Assembly: GCA_903862935.1 (NCBI GenBank)
Contig: CAIOZY010000025.1
Span: 94,579 to 158,578 of the forward strand
Source of the DNA: an uncultured Opitutaceae bacterium
GTDB lineage: Bacteria > Verrucomicrobiota > Verrucomicrobiia > Opitutales > Opitutaceae
Direction: 5' to 3'
DNA length: 64,000 nucleotides
The notes beneath the pieces are model-generated. The model was given only the letters and a program-made list of their open reading frames with translations. It was not told the origin of the DNA and did no database searches. Shown piece by piece: positions 54,969 to 62,769 of the stretch. The translations under genes and the position numbers were made by a program. Positions within the stretch are counted from its first letter, which is position 1; the number at the start of each line of letters is the position of its first letter.

Positions 54969-57635
54969 ATGAGCATACCCGTGCGAGCTCTGATAGTCGG
55001 AGATTCCGAGGACGACGCCTTGCTCATATTACAGGCCCTGAGGAAGGGTGGATTTCAACCCGTGAACGGGCGCGTGGACACCCCGGAGGCGATGAAAACC
55101 GCGTTGGACGATAGGGTATGGGACATCGTCATATCTGACTACTCGATGTCGAGCTTCAGCGGAATGGCGGCGCTCCAGGTGCTCAAGCAGGCGGGCCTTC
55201 GGCTTCCCTTTGTCGTTGTGTCCGCCGCAATCGGCGAAGAACGGGCAGTGGAGATCATGCGGGAGGGGGCTCGGGACTGCCTGAACAGGAAAGATCTCTC
55301 ACGGCTCGCTTCGGCCGTAACCCTGCAGTTGCAGGCGGTGAGGCAGGAAGGCGATCGGCAGCGGTCGGAGGTGCTCCTGCGCGAAAGCGAGCAAAGGTAC
55401 CGTTCTGTGGTCGATGCCTCGAATGACGCGATTGTCAGCATCAATTCAACCGGGGTCATCACCGGCTGGGATGGCGCGGCCGAGAAGCTGTTCAACTACA
55501 CCGCCGCCGACATCCTGGGCCAGCAGGCCACAAGACTCCTTGATCCTGTCGAACATCATAGGCTATTCGCCGAGTTGAAGCGAATCGAGGCAAGCGGGGC
55601 GCTCAGCATCGCGGGCAAGCTGAGGAACCTGACGGGGCGGCGCAAGGACGGCAGCCTGTTTCCCGCGGAGCTATTGGCAGCAACCTGGCAAATGGGCGGG
55701 ATAACCTACCACACCGCAACCATTCGGGATATCACGCAGCGCATGCAGACGGAGGAGGCCCTCCGGGAAAGCGAGAGGAAAAGCCACGCGCTCTTTAATA
55801 ACAGCCAGGTGGGCATGTTCAGGACTCGGCTGGACGGCTCAGAGCTGCTGGACATGAATGACAAGTTTCTCACCATCTACGGCCGCACTCGTGCGGAGAT
55901 GCAGTCGCAGCCATCGGTAGCACACTGGGCGGATCCAAAAGAGCGGGAGGAGATGGTTCGCCGGCTCAAGGCAGAGGGCTGCGTGATGGACTTTGGATGC
56001 AGGATGTTGCACAAGTCCGGCGAGGTGCGAACGTGCGTCACCTCGGTGCGGCTCTTCCCCGACGAAGGGTTCCTGGAGGGGTCGGTCTTAGACATCACCG
56101 AGCGCACTAGGACAGAGGCCGCGCTGGAGGTCCAGAGCACCGCCCTGGAGGCCGCGGCAAACGCGATCGTGATCACCGACAGCAAGGGCGTGATCCAGTT
56201 CGTGAACCGCGCGTTCGCCACGATGACGGGGTACACGGCGGAAGAGGCCATCGGCAAGAATCCGCGCGAGCTTGTGAAATCGGGGTTCCACGATCCCGAA
56301 TTCTACCACCAGATCTGGATGTCCATCCTCGCAGGAAGCGTCTGGAAAGGGGAAATCGTAAACCGCCGCAAGGACGGATCGACCTACACTGAGGAGATGA
56401 CCATAACCCCGGTCCGCACAAGAGCGGGTGTGATCTCCCATTTCATCGCAATCAAGGAGGACATCACGGCCCGAAAGCAGGCCGAGGAGATGATGATGCG
56501 GGCGCAGAGGCTTGAGAGCCTGGGCATGCTGGCCTCGGGAATTGCCCACGACCTCAACAACATGCTCGCCCCGATCATCTTCACGGGGCCGCTGCTAAGG
56601 GAGAGCCTGTCCGCCCCGCGAGACCTGAAGTTGCTCGACACCCTAGAGCGCAGCGCCGAGCGCGGAGCGGGGCTGGTGAGACAGATCCTTTCCTTCGCCC
56701 ACGGTACCGCCGGCGAGTTGAAGCTCATCCAGGTAAAGCACCTCGCGCGGGATATCCTCGGCATGCTGGAGGCAACCTTCCCCAAGTCGATTCAGCTGGA
56801 CTACAACATCGCCGCCGATGCTTGGGCCGTGAGGGGCGATGCAACCCAGCTCCACCAGGTCCTGCTCAACCTCTCCCTGAATGCGCGGGACGCTATGCCG
56901 GATGGCGGCACACTGCACATCCGGCTTGCCAATCGCCACCTGAGCAACGAGCAGGCCAAAGAAATTCCCGGAGGGAGGGCGGGAGACTGGCTCGTCCTCG
57001 ATGTGACCGACACCGGGACCGGCATAGCACCCGAGGTGGTGGACCACATCTGGGAGCCCTTCTTCACCACCAAGTCCGAAAGCAAAGGCACCGGACTGGG
57101 GCTTCCCACCGTGCGCGGTATTGTCAACCGGCACATGGGGTTCGTTGAACTGCGCACCAAGGTCGGCCGCGGCACGACCGTGCGGGTGTATCTCCCTCCC
57201 GTGAGAGATCAGCCGAGCCGTTCGGCGAGCTATCTGGCCCGGAGCCTCCTGAACGGCGCGGGTGAACTGATCCTCGTCGTCGACGACGATCAGGCCATCC
57301 GCGACACTCTGGTCTCTGTCCTTGGAAGGCACGGCTACCGCGTGCTCCAGGCCAGCGACGGCGTGGAGGCAATTAGGTTCTTCACCAGTCACTACTTTGA
57401 CGTCGCTGCAGTCCTTATCGATGTGGGCATGCCCGTCCTAAACGGGCCCGCTTTAGCGCGGGTCCTCTTGCAGCTCAGTCCCAACCTGCCGCTCATCTCG
57501 ATGAGCGGCGAAGCGGACGGAGCCGAGGTGTGCGCGGCGCGGGAACTGACACGGGCGTTTCTCCCCAAGCCCTTCACCATCGATAACTTGCTCGGATGCC
57601 TGCATCGAGTCTTCCATCCCGCAGAAGAATCATGA
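54969..57635 (+). CDS. Hybrid histidine kinase (REC-PAS3-HisKA-HATPase-REC)
   Basis: An 888-aa cytoplasmic signalling protein. Receiver 1 (residues 1-125) has VGDSEDDA and phospho-Asp57 in DIVISDYSM. Three PAS domains follow, at about 140-265 (YRSVVDASNDAIVSI), 268-390 (ALFNNSQVGMFRT) and 390-510 (ALEAAANAIVITDSKGVIQF). HisKA has H527 in LASGIAHDLNNMLAPI; the ATPase has NLSLNARDAMP, DTGTGIAPEVVDHIWEPFF and KGTGLGL. Receiver 2 has ILVVDDDQ and D818 in VLIDVGMPVLNG. No membrane helix is present, so the signal is intracellular. No partner regulator is adjacent. Confidence 0.95.
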   Translation: MSIPVRALIVGDSEDDALLILQALRKGGFQPVNGRVDTPEAMKTALDDRVWDIVISDYSMSSFSGMAALQVLKQAGLRLPFVVVSAAIGEERAVEIMREGARDCLNRKDLSRLASAVTLQLQAVRQEGDRQRSEVLLRESEQRYRSVVDASNDAIVSINSTGVITGWDGAAEKLFNYTAADILGQQATRLLDPVEHHRLFAELKRIEASGALSIAGKLRNLTGRRKDGSLFPAELLAATWQMGGITYHTATIRDITQRMQTEEALRESERKSHALFNNSQVGMFRTRLDGSELLDMNDKFLTIYGRTRAEMQSQPSVAHWADPKEREEMVRRLKAEGCVMDFGCRMLHKSGEVRTCVTSVRLFPDEGFLEGSVLDITERTRTEAALEVQSTALEAAANAIVITDSKGVIQFVNRAFATMTGYTAEEAIGKNPRELVKSGFHDPEFYHQIWMSILAGSVWKGEIVNRRKDGSTYTEEMTITPVRTRAGVISHFIAIKEDITARKQAEEMMMRAQRLESLGMLASGIAHDLNNMLAPIIFTGPLLRESLSAPRDLKLLDTLERSAERGAGLVRQILSFAHGTAGELKLIQVKHLARDILGMLEATFPKSIQLDYNIAADAWAVRGDATQLHQVLLNLSLNARDAMPDGGTLHIRLANRHLSNEQAKEIPGGRAGDWLVLDVTDTGTGIAPEVVDHIWEPFFTTKSESKGTGLGLPTVRGIVNRHMGFVELRTKVGRGTTVRVYLPPVRDQPSRSASYLARSLLNGAGELILVVDDDQAIRDTLVSVLGRHGYRVLQASDGVEAIRFFTSHYFDVAAVLIDVGMPVLNGPALARVLLQLSPNLPLISMSGEADGAEVCAARELTRAFLPKPFTIDNLLGCLHRVFHPAEES

Positions 57636-57637
57636 CT

Positions 57638-57662
57638 TCGGCGCCGGCCTTGAAGGCGCCGA
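57638..57662 (+). terminator. Hairpin after the hybrid kinase
   Basis: TCGGCGCC / GGCGCCGA, an 8-bp perfect stem with a 9-nt loop just past the kinase stop. No T tract follows, so termination efficiency is doubtful. Confidence 0.45.
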
Positions 57663-57904
57663 CCAAATCCCTGCATTAGAGCCCCAAGCGTAGGCCGGGC
57701 GCAGGCTGGGATCAGAGATTGCTCCACAATTCCGATAGAGCGGGAATCGTCTGCTTCCGCGTGCTCTTACGGAAAATCCGCACAACCCACGGTGCATTTT
57801 CTCTAGCCCGGCGAACCTCATGCAGGATGTCTCGCTGAGCGCTGGTAGGCTCCCGGTGATTGATGCTTGTCCGAGACCGGGCGGACGGCTTGCTTGAGTC
57901 ACTA

Positions 57905-58390
57905 ATGAATGCCAAAATCCGCCAGGCCGGCCCAGAGGATGCGCCGGCGATCCTCGAGTTGATCCGGCAACTCGCCGCCTTCGAGAACCTCTCCCATGAG
58001 GTGAAGGCGACCGCCGAGCGGCTGCGGCAGACCCTTTTCCAGTCCGATGGAAAGCCGGCTGCGGAGTGCATCCTGGCCTTCGCGGATGGAGAACTCGCCG
58101 GGTATGCGGTCTATTTCACGACTTACTCGACGTTCCTTGCGGAGCCTGGCCTTTATCTCGAAGACCTCTTCGTACGATCGGCAATGCGCAGGCGCGGAAT
58201 CGGCCGGGCACTTCTCCTCTACGTGGCGAGGCTTGCTAACGAGCGCGGATGCGGACGGATGGAATGGACCGTGCTTGATTGGAACCAGCCAGCGATCGAT
58301 TTCTACGCTTCACTCGGCGCACAAACACTCGCGGATTGGCGTGTCTGCCGATTGACCGGGGAAGCCCTGGCCCGGCACAAAGGTTCCTGA
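57905..58390 (+). CDS. GNAT-family N-acetyltransferase
   Basis: A 161-aa acetyl-CoA-dependent acetyltransferase resembling diamine/spermidine acetyltransferases: IRQAGPEDAPAILELIRQLAAFE at the N-terminus, YLEDLFVRSAMRRRGIGRALLLYVARLA with the R-x-x-G-I-G acetyl-CoA loop, and MEWTVLDWNQPAIDFYASLGA with the terminal Asn and Tyr. Polyamines are a reasonable substrate guess by family. ATG 57905 begins the GNAT fold. It is the first of a series of single small genes separated by the direct repeats. Confidence 0.92.
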   Translation: MNAKIRQAGPEDAPAILELIRQLAAFENLSHEVKATAERLRQTLFQSDGKPAAECILAFADGELAGYAVYFTTYSTFLAEPGLYLEDLFVRSAMRRRGIGRALLLYVARLANERGCGRMEWTVLDWNQPAIDFYASLGAQTLADWRVCRLTGEALARHKGS

Positions 58391-58847
58391 GAGCTAAGGC
58401 TGGAGAACCCGCCCGCAATCGAATCGGCGCCAACCCAGGAGGTTGCCGAGGTGGCGGCATATTAGAGCGAGAGGAGTCCACGTAGGGCGTCCGGTGCCGC
58501 AGCGGGCGGGGCTGCTGACAGGGATCGCAGCTTCATGCAACGAGTTTTCTCTGCCGCTCGATGCTGCGTTTGACCGTCCACTCTCGCCAATTCATTCCGT
58601 CCGTCGTCTTTGTCCCCTCGGCGTTGAGCCGGTTGGCCTAAGAGTGCCAACCGACACACGATCAATACCTAACTTGCGGCACCGTCAGAATCGGACCTCC
58701 GAGGGCAACCGTATGGGCCCTCCTTTGGAGGCCTTACGTAATCAGGGTGGGCTCTACTGCGTTTCCCCGCGTCTTCTCGCCACTTTCACGGATAGCTATC
58801 TTGCACTTATTATTGAATGCCAACTAGCCCCTCTTTCTTCCGATATT
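58391..58847. other. Intergenic region before the first repeat
   Basis: No gene is supported; the 152-aa plus-strand ORF is compositionally unlike a protein. GGTTGGC and GCCAACC (58631-58652) form a perfect 7-bp stem. Otherwise I see nothing. Confidence 0.5.
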
Positions 58848-58974
58848 GGAGGCGCGGGTCGGAATCGGTCGTTTAGAGCCGTGCTGCAAGCACTTACATA
58901 AGACACTTTCATAGCTACCCAAGCTAAATCGTCGCCACTCTCTTACAACCCTTCTTAACTCGTTTGGTGTCCGT
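58848..58974 (+). repeat. Direct repeat R1
   Basis: First of four related copies: starts GGAGGCGCGGGTCGGAATCG and ends TTAACTCGTTTGGTGTCCGT. The middle shares CACTTACATAAG and GCTACCCAAG with R3. CCAAGC (58919-58924) pairs with GTTTGG (58962-58967) across a 37-nt loop. It lacks the second GGTGTCCG found at the end of the others. Confidence 0.85.
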
Positions 58975-59032
58975 CTAAGGCGCCTGCCAATGCTGTATCG
59001 GTTCCCGAGCGACGAATGCAGCTTCTACACCC

Positions 59033-59449
59033 TTACCCCTCTGCGTTGAGGCCGCCGGACTTCACGGCCTGTTTCACGAGCGTCATCGCGACGTCGAGCT
59101 TCAGGTCCTCGAGTTTCTTGAAGTTGATGCAACTGCGGCCAGTCTTCACCTTGCCGAGCTTGGCAGCATTCTGCTCAACGAGGTAACCGCCCTTATCGGC
59201 GGCGCAGATGTGGAGGCTGTAGTAGTTTTTCCCCGCGGAGAGTCCGATCAAAAACCAGTCGCCCTCGCGGCCGCTGGAAGACCTGTAGTGATACTTGCCG
59301 TAACCGATGACGGGCGAACCCATCCCCATCATGATTTCGGGGGTGAGTTTGGGCACGGCCCTCCGAATCGCGGCGTGGAGCACGAGCAGCGCGGCCCGGC
59401 GATCGGCGGGGAGGCTGGCGATGTATTGGTCAGGTGTCGTGGATTTCAT
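59033..59449 (-). CDS. DUF1801 (YdhG-like) protein
   Basis: A 138-aa protein. STTPDQYIASLPADRRAALLVLHAAIRRAVPKLTPEIMMGMGSPVIGYG and the later WFLIGLSAGKNYYSLHICAAD and KLGKVKTGRSCINFKKLEDL are the DUF1801 pattern, a frataxin-like fold of unknown function often seen as free-standing mobile cargo. ATG 59449 was chosen over the 216-aa track frame, whose front end is repeat R2 and GC-rich spacer. It is reversed relative to its neighbours and lies between R1 and R2. Confidence 0.88.
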   Translation of the reverse strand: MKSTTPDQYIASLPADRRAALLVLHAAIRRAVPKLTPEIMMGMGSPVIGYGKYHYRSSSGREGDWFLIGLSAGKNYYSLHICAADKGGYLVEQNAAKLGKVKTGRSCINFKKLEDLKLDVAMTLVKQAVKSGGLNAEG

Positions 59450-59609
59450 AATGGCGAAAGGTTTTCCGGGTAGGTCGCCGCATTTCTTAGGGACGGGGCG
59501 GCGGCGGAAGCAGCCAACGCGAGCAACCGCCGCGCAGGCAAGCTCATTGGCGCGGCGGCGTCTGGCCGCTACCCGGGCGCCGAAGTTTGTTGCCCTAACA
59601 ACAAAAACA
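59450..59609. other. Spacer between the DUF1801 gene and R2
   Basis: GC-rich spacer without a gene. TTGTTGCCCTAACAACAA near its end can form a small hairpin immediately before R2. Together with R2 and 59749-59853 it makes a 404-bp stretch without a gene. Confidence 0.5.
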
Positions 59610-59748
59610 GGAGGCGCGGGTCGGAATCGGCCGTTTTTCGTCGCGTTTGCAGCCTCAAAATGGCGGTTTTCAGAGAGAACCAAGCTTAATCCGCCACTAA
59701 GCCTCCACTGCTAGTCTTAACTCGTTCGGTGTCCGTTTTGGTGTCCGT
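59610..59748 (+). repeat. Direct repeat R2
   Basis: Starts GGAGGCGCGGGTCGGAATCG (identical to R1 over 20 bases) and ends with GGTGTCCG twice. The middle carries TCAAAATGGCGG as in R4. The stem is CCAAGC (59680-59685) against GTTCGG (59724-59729), one mismatch. Confidence 0.88.
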
Positions 59749-59853
59749 GCCCATTGGTTCCCGTGTGCCCCAATAGTTGAGGCGTTCTTCGGCCACGGCT
59801 ACGCCACACCGCTGACCTTGACATTTCGCTCGAGGCCTCTGATGGGTGAAATC

Positions 59854-60258
59854 ATGGCAAAGATACCGCAGGAGATACAAGAGTTCATAAAGGGCAAAAT
59901 GGCATGGGTGTCCACAGCTGCGCCGGATGGAACGCCAAATGCCACTCCCAAAGGATCCGTTCGGGTTATCGATGATGAACATCTGGTCTTCGCCGACCTA
60001 TTCTCCTGCAAGACCAGGGAAAACCTGAAAGCAAACCCGAAAGTGGCCATCACCGTTATAGAAGAAAAAAACCTTAAAGGCTATCAGTTGAAAGGTAACG
60101 GAGAAATGCTCACCGCCGGCCCTATTTTTGACGAGGTGGCGGAGCGAGTGAAGAAGGCTCCCCGGGTAATGCCTCCGCTTAAGTATGTGGTCAAAATTAC
60201 CGTGGACTCAATTTACGACCAATCCGTCGGGCCCGAGGCCGGCAAAAAGATCGTATAA
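59854..60258 (+). CDS. Pyridoxamine 5'-phosphate oxidase-family protein
   Basis: A 134-aa split-barrel flavin/cofactor-binding protein: IQEFIKGKMAWVSTAAPDGTPNATPKGSVRVIDDEHLVFAD, TRENLKANPKVAITVIEE and the terminal VKITVDSIYDQSVGPEAGKKI. The family binds FMN or F420 and includes general flavin reductases. ATG 59854 has GGTGA upstream; two other in-frame starts precede it. It lies between R2 and R3 and is lower in GC than core genes. Confidence 0.9.
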   Translation: MAKIPQEIQEFIKGKMAWVSTAAPDGTPNATPKGSVRVIDDEHLVFADLFSCKTRENLKANPKVAITVIEEKNLKGYQLKGNGEMLTAGPIFDEVAERVKKAPRVMPPLKYVVKITVDSIYDQSVGPEAGKKIV

Positions 60259-60604
60259 AAACCTCCTGGAGAGAATCGGGATTTAAGATCGACACGATTG
60301 CGCTTGGCGGGCGATTGAGACCCGGCTGAAGGGCCGTGGGATGGGTGGGGCGAACTCGGCCGTCTATCGTCGCATTGCAGGCACTTACATAAGTAACTTT
60401 CAGAGCTACCCAAGTAAAATTGCCAGCACTTCCCCACTACCCATCCTCACTCACTTGGTGTCCGTTTTGGTGTCCGCTATGCAGGCAGCGGTCACCGATT
60501 TCAACCCGCGGACCTGTTAGATCCCAGCCTCCGTCCTCTTAGCCCGAGTTCCGCCGTCGAGGCTATGACCATCAGAGTTGCCGCAATACACGATGGTTAA
60601 GTCA
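60259..60604. other. Intergenic region carrying R3
   Basis: 346 bp without a gene; apart from repeat R3 (60345-60476) nothing is recognisable. Confidence 0.5.
60345..60476 (+). repeat. Direct repeat R3
   Basis: Most diverged at its left end (GGGGCGAACTCGGCCGT) but clearly related: GCACTTACATAAG and GAGCTACCCAAG as in R1 and a GGTGTCCGTTTTGGTGTCCG end as in R2. The stem is CCAAGT (60410-60415) with ACTTGG (60453-60458), a perfect pairing that preserves the R1 stem with changed bases. Confidence 0.82.
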
Positions 60605-60973
60605 TTAGACTTGAGCCATCGGTAGTTTCATTTCCACGCAGATGACGTGAAGATCCGTGATGCCGACATTTTCGAGCGTATGGGGGCCCAGTGCCAGAGT
60701 CCAAAGCACCTTCGGGGATTGCACGAGCGCCGGGACGGTTCGGCTGTCGAGAAGCACATCGCCGCGATCGTCCCGCCGCACAAACGAACTCCAGCTCAGG
60801 ATATAGAGCGCAGCCGGCCAGCTGTGGGTGTGAATGGGAGTCTTGCCGCCCGGTGCAATCCGGGTGTCGAGCACGCGCACGGCTTCATTCTCGAAAAGCA
60901 AAATGTGGTTCGCCGGTGCGGCGGCCAGCGCGTCAAGGTGCGCAGGCCAAGATTCGGAATCCGGTGAGTGCAT
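60605..60973 (-). CDS. Cupin-domain protein
   Basis: A 122-aa single-domain cupin: HILLFENEAVRVLDTRIAPGGKTPIHTHSWPAALYILSW has the HxH metal pair of cupin motif 1, and ALGPHTLENVGITDLHVICVEMK fits motif 2 with a His. Small stand-alone cupins of this kind have no common reaction. ATG 60973 is used. It lies between R3 and R4, reversed relative to the PPOX gene. Confidence 0.85.
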   Translation of the reverse strand: MHSPDSESWPAHLDALAAAPANHILLFENEAVRVLDTRIAPGGKTPIHTHSWPAALYILSWSSFVRRDDRGDVLLDSRTVPALVQSPKVLWTLALGPHTLENVGITDLHVICVEMKLPMAQV

Positions 60974-60997
60974 GGGAATGTCCGCTCAACTGAAACT

Positions 60998-61136
60998 GGA
61001 GACGCGGGTCGGATTCGGCCGCTTATCGTCGCGTTTGCAGGGTCAAAATGGCGGATTCACAGAGTGAACCAAGCATAATCGCGACTACTCCTCCACCACT
61101 CAATTTAACTCGTTTGGTGTCCGTTTCGGTGTCCGT
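60998..61136 (+). repeat. Direct repeat R4
   Basis: GGAGACGCGGGTCGGATTCG start, TCAAAATGGCGG and GTGAACCAAGC middle (R2 type), and TTAACTCGTTTGGTGTCCGT followed by a second GGTGTCCG. The stem is CCAAGC (61069-61074) with GTTTGG (61112-61117), 37-nt loop. An extra TTCAC-AGA-GTGAA hairpin is specific to this copy. Confidence 0.88.
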
Positions 61137-61172
61137 CTGTAGCAATCCACAACGCGATACTTCTGAACCACT

Positions 61173-62156
61173 CTAGAAGTGATAGCTTACTGAGAATTTG
61201 AGCAGGACCGGAGCGACGAGCTGATTTCCGGTCATGTGTTGGTAGACCGGAAACTCCACGTCGGCATAAAGGCGCAAGGGATGCAGGTTCACCTCGATTC
61301 CGGGCGACAAAAGCACGCGCTGATAGCCCGAGGCGACGGGATCCGCGGAATTGGGACCGCTGTCCCGCGCCCGGTAGGATCCGATTGCTTGGGCAATAGG
61401 CGTCACCAGTGTGTTTCCAATGTACCAGCCATTGTAATGAATTCCGACCGCTGCGTCCACCTCCAGGCCGGGCCGGTAGCCGTCTCGAAACAGAACAGGC
61501 TGGTCCAGCGCACCTTGAAGATACCAGCTCCAGGTCGGGTCGAGCGTCAGGCCGCCGCGGTGGAATCCGCCCAGAAGCACGTCTATGCTCCCCGTACCAA
61601 TCTCTGTGTCGCGATCAACGTCGCCGTAGACGTCGCTATGGGAGTAGCTTCCGCTGGGCAGTTTGAGCCCAAAGGTGAGGCCCGTGGAAAGGTCGGGCGA
61701 GAACCCGGTATAAATTCCCTGGATCCGGATATCCCCCAACTGGCTCCAACGGAGTGCGACCAAGTCGTCTCCAGAGACGCCACCCGTGGTCTTGAAATAG
61801 CGGCTAACATAGGGAACCTCGATTTGAACGCCCCAGCTTCGGTTGAAAAGGTACTGGAGCCCAGTTGTGACGAAGATCGTGCGGATTTCTTGGTCGGCGT
61901 TGTTGGCGGCCGGCGCCTCGGAGGTGCCGCTCCAGTTGTGGTTCTGGTCCTGAGAATCCGTGGTGAAAAATAGCATGCCGCCATCCGAGGAAGGTAGCAT
62001 GGAGCTTGTGCCGACTTCGAACACACCGCAGCCGCAGGCACACGCGAGAGAACGTTCGGGCGCGAGCATCAGCAGAATCGAGACCGCCACAGCAGCAGTT
62101 GCCGCGGACGAGCCGCGGGCATAGAAAGTGGAAGACAGGATAGACTTCTTAGTCAT
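61173..62156 (-). CDS. Outer-membrane beta-barrel protein with Cys-rich N-terminus
   Basis: A 327-aa exported protein. After a signal peptide, the mature start is CACGCGVFEVGTSSML; then amphipathic strands such as GVQIEVPYVSRYF, GLTFGLKLPSGSY and GYQRVLLSPGIEVNLHPLRLYADVEFPVY, ending in FSVSYHF with a terminal Phe typical for BAM substrates. The CGCGVF-VGTS start is shared by a group of putative outer-membrane transporters; a metal may bind there. It forms an operon with the gene at 62319 (162-bp gap). ATG 62156 begins the signal peptide. Confidence 0.8.
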   Translation of the reverse strand: MTKKSILSSTFYARGSSAATAAVAVSILLMLAPERSLACACGCGVFEVGTSSMLPSSDGGMLFFTTDSQDQNHNWSGTSEAPAANNADQEIRTIFVTTGLQYLFNRSWGVQIEVPYVSRYFKTTGGVSGDDLVALRWSQLGDIRIQGIYTGFSPDLSTGLTFGLKLPSGSYSHSDVYGDVDRDTEIGTGSIDVLLGGFHRGGLTLDPTWSWYLQGALDQPVLFRDGYRPGLEVDAAVGIHYNGWYIGNTLVTPIAQAIGSYRARDSGPNSADPVASGYQRVLLSPGIEVNLHPLRLYADVEFPVYQHMTGNQLVAPVLLKFSVSYHF

Positions 62157-62318
62157 TGAAGGAAGCAAGGAAATGATCGGGCTACGCTTGCGCGGAACCC
62201 AAAGGACAGAAGGGAGGAAGACGGGGCGGCCGTTGATTGGGTAAACCCAAAAGAGTGGCCACGGCCCAAGCGCACGCGGGGTACTTGTCACGCAGACACG
62301 CGCTAGCGGAGACGGTAC

Positions 62319-62708
62319 TCAGGGGAACCTAAGGCGCGGCGGAGGCAATAGGGGCGCCGGGCGGTCAACTGTCATCCACGGCGCCTCACTGGAACGCCAT
62401 GCGACCGAGCGCGTCGCCCCGATTATCACTTCCGGAATAATCTGAAAGAAGAGCACGATCTTGCTCCCGATCTTCACCTCTGGAACTGCAGAATGTGACC
62501 GTTCCTGTTGTTTCGCTTTCGCCACCATGCGGCAGATGTGGCACATTTCTCCGTCAAAAGTCTTTGTGACCGCGCTCGCCAATGGCATGGTGCGCGAGTG
62601 GTCGGCCATCATGCGGCCCCAGGCAATAGCTTGGAGCATATCCCATTGTGCACCCGTGGCAGCGATGCACAGGAAAAACACGACGAGGATTTGGACGCAG
62701 CGACCCAT
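62319..62708 (-). CDS. Small secreted or membrane protein with CxxC (DUF2946-like?)
   Basis: A 129-aa protein. MGRCVQILVVFFLCIAATGAQ is a signal or anchor sequence, CHICRMVAKAKQQ offers a CxxC pair, and a second hydrophobic stretch KIVLFFQIIPEVIIGA follows. The layout is like short proteins found in front of metal-related outer-membrane genes, but I cannot name a family with confidence. An ISL3-type element begins 16 bp upstream of ATG 62708, so its own promoter has been displaced. Confidence 0.6.
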   Translation of the reverse strand: MGRCVQILVVFFLCIAATGAQWDMLQAIAWGRMMADHSRTMPLASAVTKTFDGEMCHICRMVAKAKQQERSHSAVPEVKIGSKIVLFFQIIPEVIIGATRSVAWRSSEAPWMTVDRPAPLLPPPRLRFP

Positions 62709-62723
62709 CGGCGTGCACAGAAG

Positions 62724-62747
62724 GGCTCTTCGGTAAAGTTTGGGGAC
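62724..62747 (+). repeat. ISL3 left inverted repeat
   Basis: Contains AAAGTTTGGGGAC, matched inverted at 63979-64000; it lies 16 bp upstream of the CxxC protein start. Confidence 0.88.
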
Positions 62748-62769
62748 ATGGGGCGTTAGAAGCGCCACC

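Noticed and set aside
57630-58071. Two minus-strand ORFs near the GNAT gene
   Set aside because: The segment TSAQRDILHEVRRARENAPW looks like a protein fragment, but it lacks a start and known relatives; too weak to annotate.
58443-58901. 152-aa plus-strand ORF after the GNAT gene
   Set aside because: Composition is atypical, and its 3' end runs into repeat R1.
58848-61136. Calling R1-R4 definite integron attC sites
   Set aside because: No clear GTTRRRY/RYYYAAC pair closes the repeats and no integron integrase is in the window. Kept as a hypothesis only.
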